Source: Calothrix anomala FACHB-343 (GTDB lineage Bacteria; Cyanobacteriota; Cyanobacteriia; Cyanobacteriales; Nostocaceae). Taken from it: DNA of 64,000 nt. Position numbers and translations under genes: made by a program. The notes beneath the pieces are model-generated. The model saw only the letters and a list, made by a program, of their open reading frames with translations. It did not search any database and was not told the origin of the DNA. Of this stretch, positions 63,716 to 64,000 are shown in pieces. How positions within the stretch are numbered: position 1 is the stretch's first letter; the number at the start of each line of letters is the position of its first letter. The stretch is taken from NCBI RefSeq assembly GCF_014696435.1, contig NZ_JACJQG010000044.1, positions 1 through 64,000 on the forward strand, given 5' to 3'.

Positions 63716-63923
63716 GGGGGCAGGGGGCAGGGGGACAAAATCAATTCAAAATTCAAAATTCAAAATTCAAAATTAAGAATTAAGAATTCTATTTAACTTT
63801 TGCCCAATGCCCAATGCCCAATGACAAATGACAAATGACAAATGACCAGATTAGTAAAGATTATGTGATGATGTTGTAAGTGTGTAAAGAATTAATAACA
63901 GAGCAGTCAGGAAGCGGTTAGGA
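63716..63923. repeat. gggcagg, caaaatt, gcccaat and aaatgac arrays before purM
   Basis: The 208-bp spacer is largely short arrays: ggggcagg units (63713-63735), (caaaatt)n (63744-63772), (gcccaat)n (63803-63822) and (aaatgac)n (63823-63847). The last 75 bp is unique sequence that presumably contains the purM promoter. Confidence 0.75.
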
Positions 63924-64000
63924 ATGGATTATCGGGATGCTGGGGTTGATGTTGAGGCTGGGCGAGCCTTTGTAGACCAAATTCGCAATTTGGTTCACAG
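63924..64000 (+). CDS. purM: Phosphoribosylformylglycinamidine cyclo-ligase, 5' part only
   Basis: The last 77 bp open with ATG at 63924 and read 'MDYRDAGVDVEAGRAFVDQI' followed by RNLVH. This matches the very conserved N-terminus of PurM (AIR synthetase), which closes the imidazole ring in de novo purine synthesis. The gene is cut by the window edge, so nothing can be said about the active site. TTAGGA immediately precedes the start. Confidence 0.85.
   Translation, partial: MDYRDAGVDVEAGRAFVDQIRNLVH

Overview
The window is chromosomal DNA from a filamentous cyanobacterium, most likely a Nostocales member (Nostoc, Calothrix or Tolypothrix type). The evidence is the very frequent HIP1 octamer GCGATCGC, many heptanucleotide tandem arrays (STRR type: gtcaatg, attgact, gcccaat, aaatgac, cagtcaa, caaaatt), short GC-rich palindromic elements (gtaggggcgggg..., gtaggggcacggcac...), a probable small photosystem II biogenesis protein, phycobilin-type photoreceptor domains and a cyanobacterial class A penicillin-binding protein. 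No rRNA, tRNA, CRISPR array, prophage or intact transposase was seen.

Layout. 0-8.6 kb is mostly housekeeping: a PD-(D/E)XK nuclease-like protein, RsmB, a TerB-like protein, a Psb35-like membrane protein, a class A PBP with an Arg/Ser-rich tail, FolK, then a Nudix hydrolase and an ADP-ribosylglycohydrolase side by side. 8.8-12.8 kb, minus strand, is a transporter block: DUF1634 plus TauE/SafE, a CadD-type cation transporter and an APC permease. 13.5-17.6 kb is accessory: a secreted protein, a 1.1 kb repeat-rich intergenic region (a 216-bp MITE-like element, a 21-bp tandem repeat array and a palindromic element), and a two-gene unit encoding an eCIS-effector-like zinc metalloprotease and a membrane-anchored partner.

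18.1-34.8 kb is the most interesting part. In one direction it carries a sigma-like regulator, DUF1822, a CHAT-CHASE2 fusion, DUF928, a giant filamentous-haemagglutinin-like exoprotein and a secreted TPR-CHAT protein, with an opposing ParD/ParE pair whose toxin is frameshifted. Next come a DesK/NarL-type histidine kinase, a membrane-anchored protein that resembles only its dimerisation domain with the phospho-accepting His replaced by Tyr, and a NarL-type response regulator. I infer a surface-sensing/proteolysis/adhesion system with its own regulatory genes.

35.3-46.1 kb has a membrane PAS-PAS-GGDEF-EAL protein, a 1826-residue TamB-like protein (minus), a DUF3110 protein and MurQ. 47.0-57.4 kb is a five-gene Pix/Ptx-type phototaxis operon: PATAN-REC, CheY-like, CheW-like, an MCP with five GAF domains (four with the bilin-binding Cys-His motif) and a hybrid CheA. 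57.6-61.4 kb (minus) is a polyamine ABC transporter locus (potA, potD, potB) with no potC, interrupted by a four-helix-bundle gene flanked by heptamer arrays. 61.9 kb to the end carries penicillin-binding protein 2 and the first codons of purM, cut by the window edge.

Heptamer arrays repeatedly abut start codons or donate stop codons (potD, potA, DUF1822, CHAT-CHASE2, CheA, murQ), so repeat expansion has remodelled many translation-initiation regions here. All functional statements come from reading motifs by eye; no database search was run.
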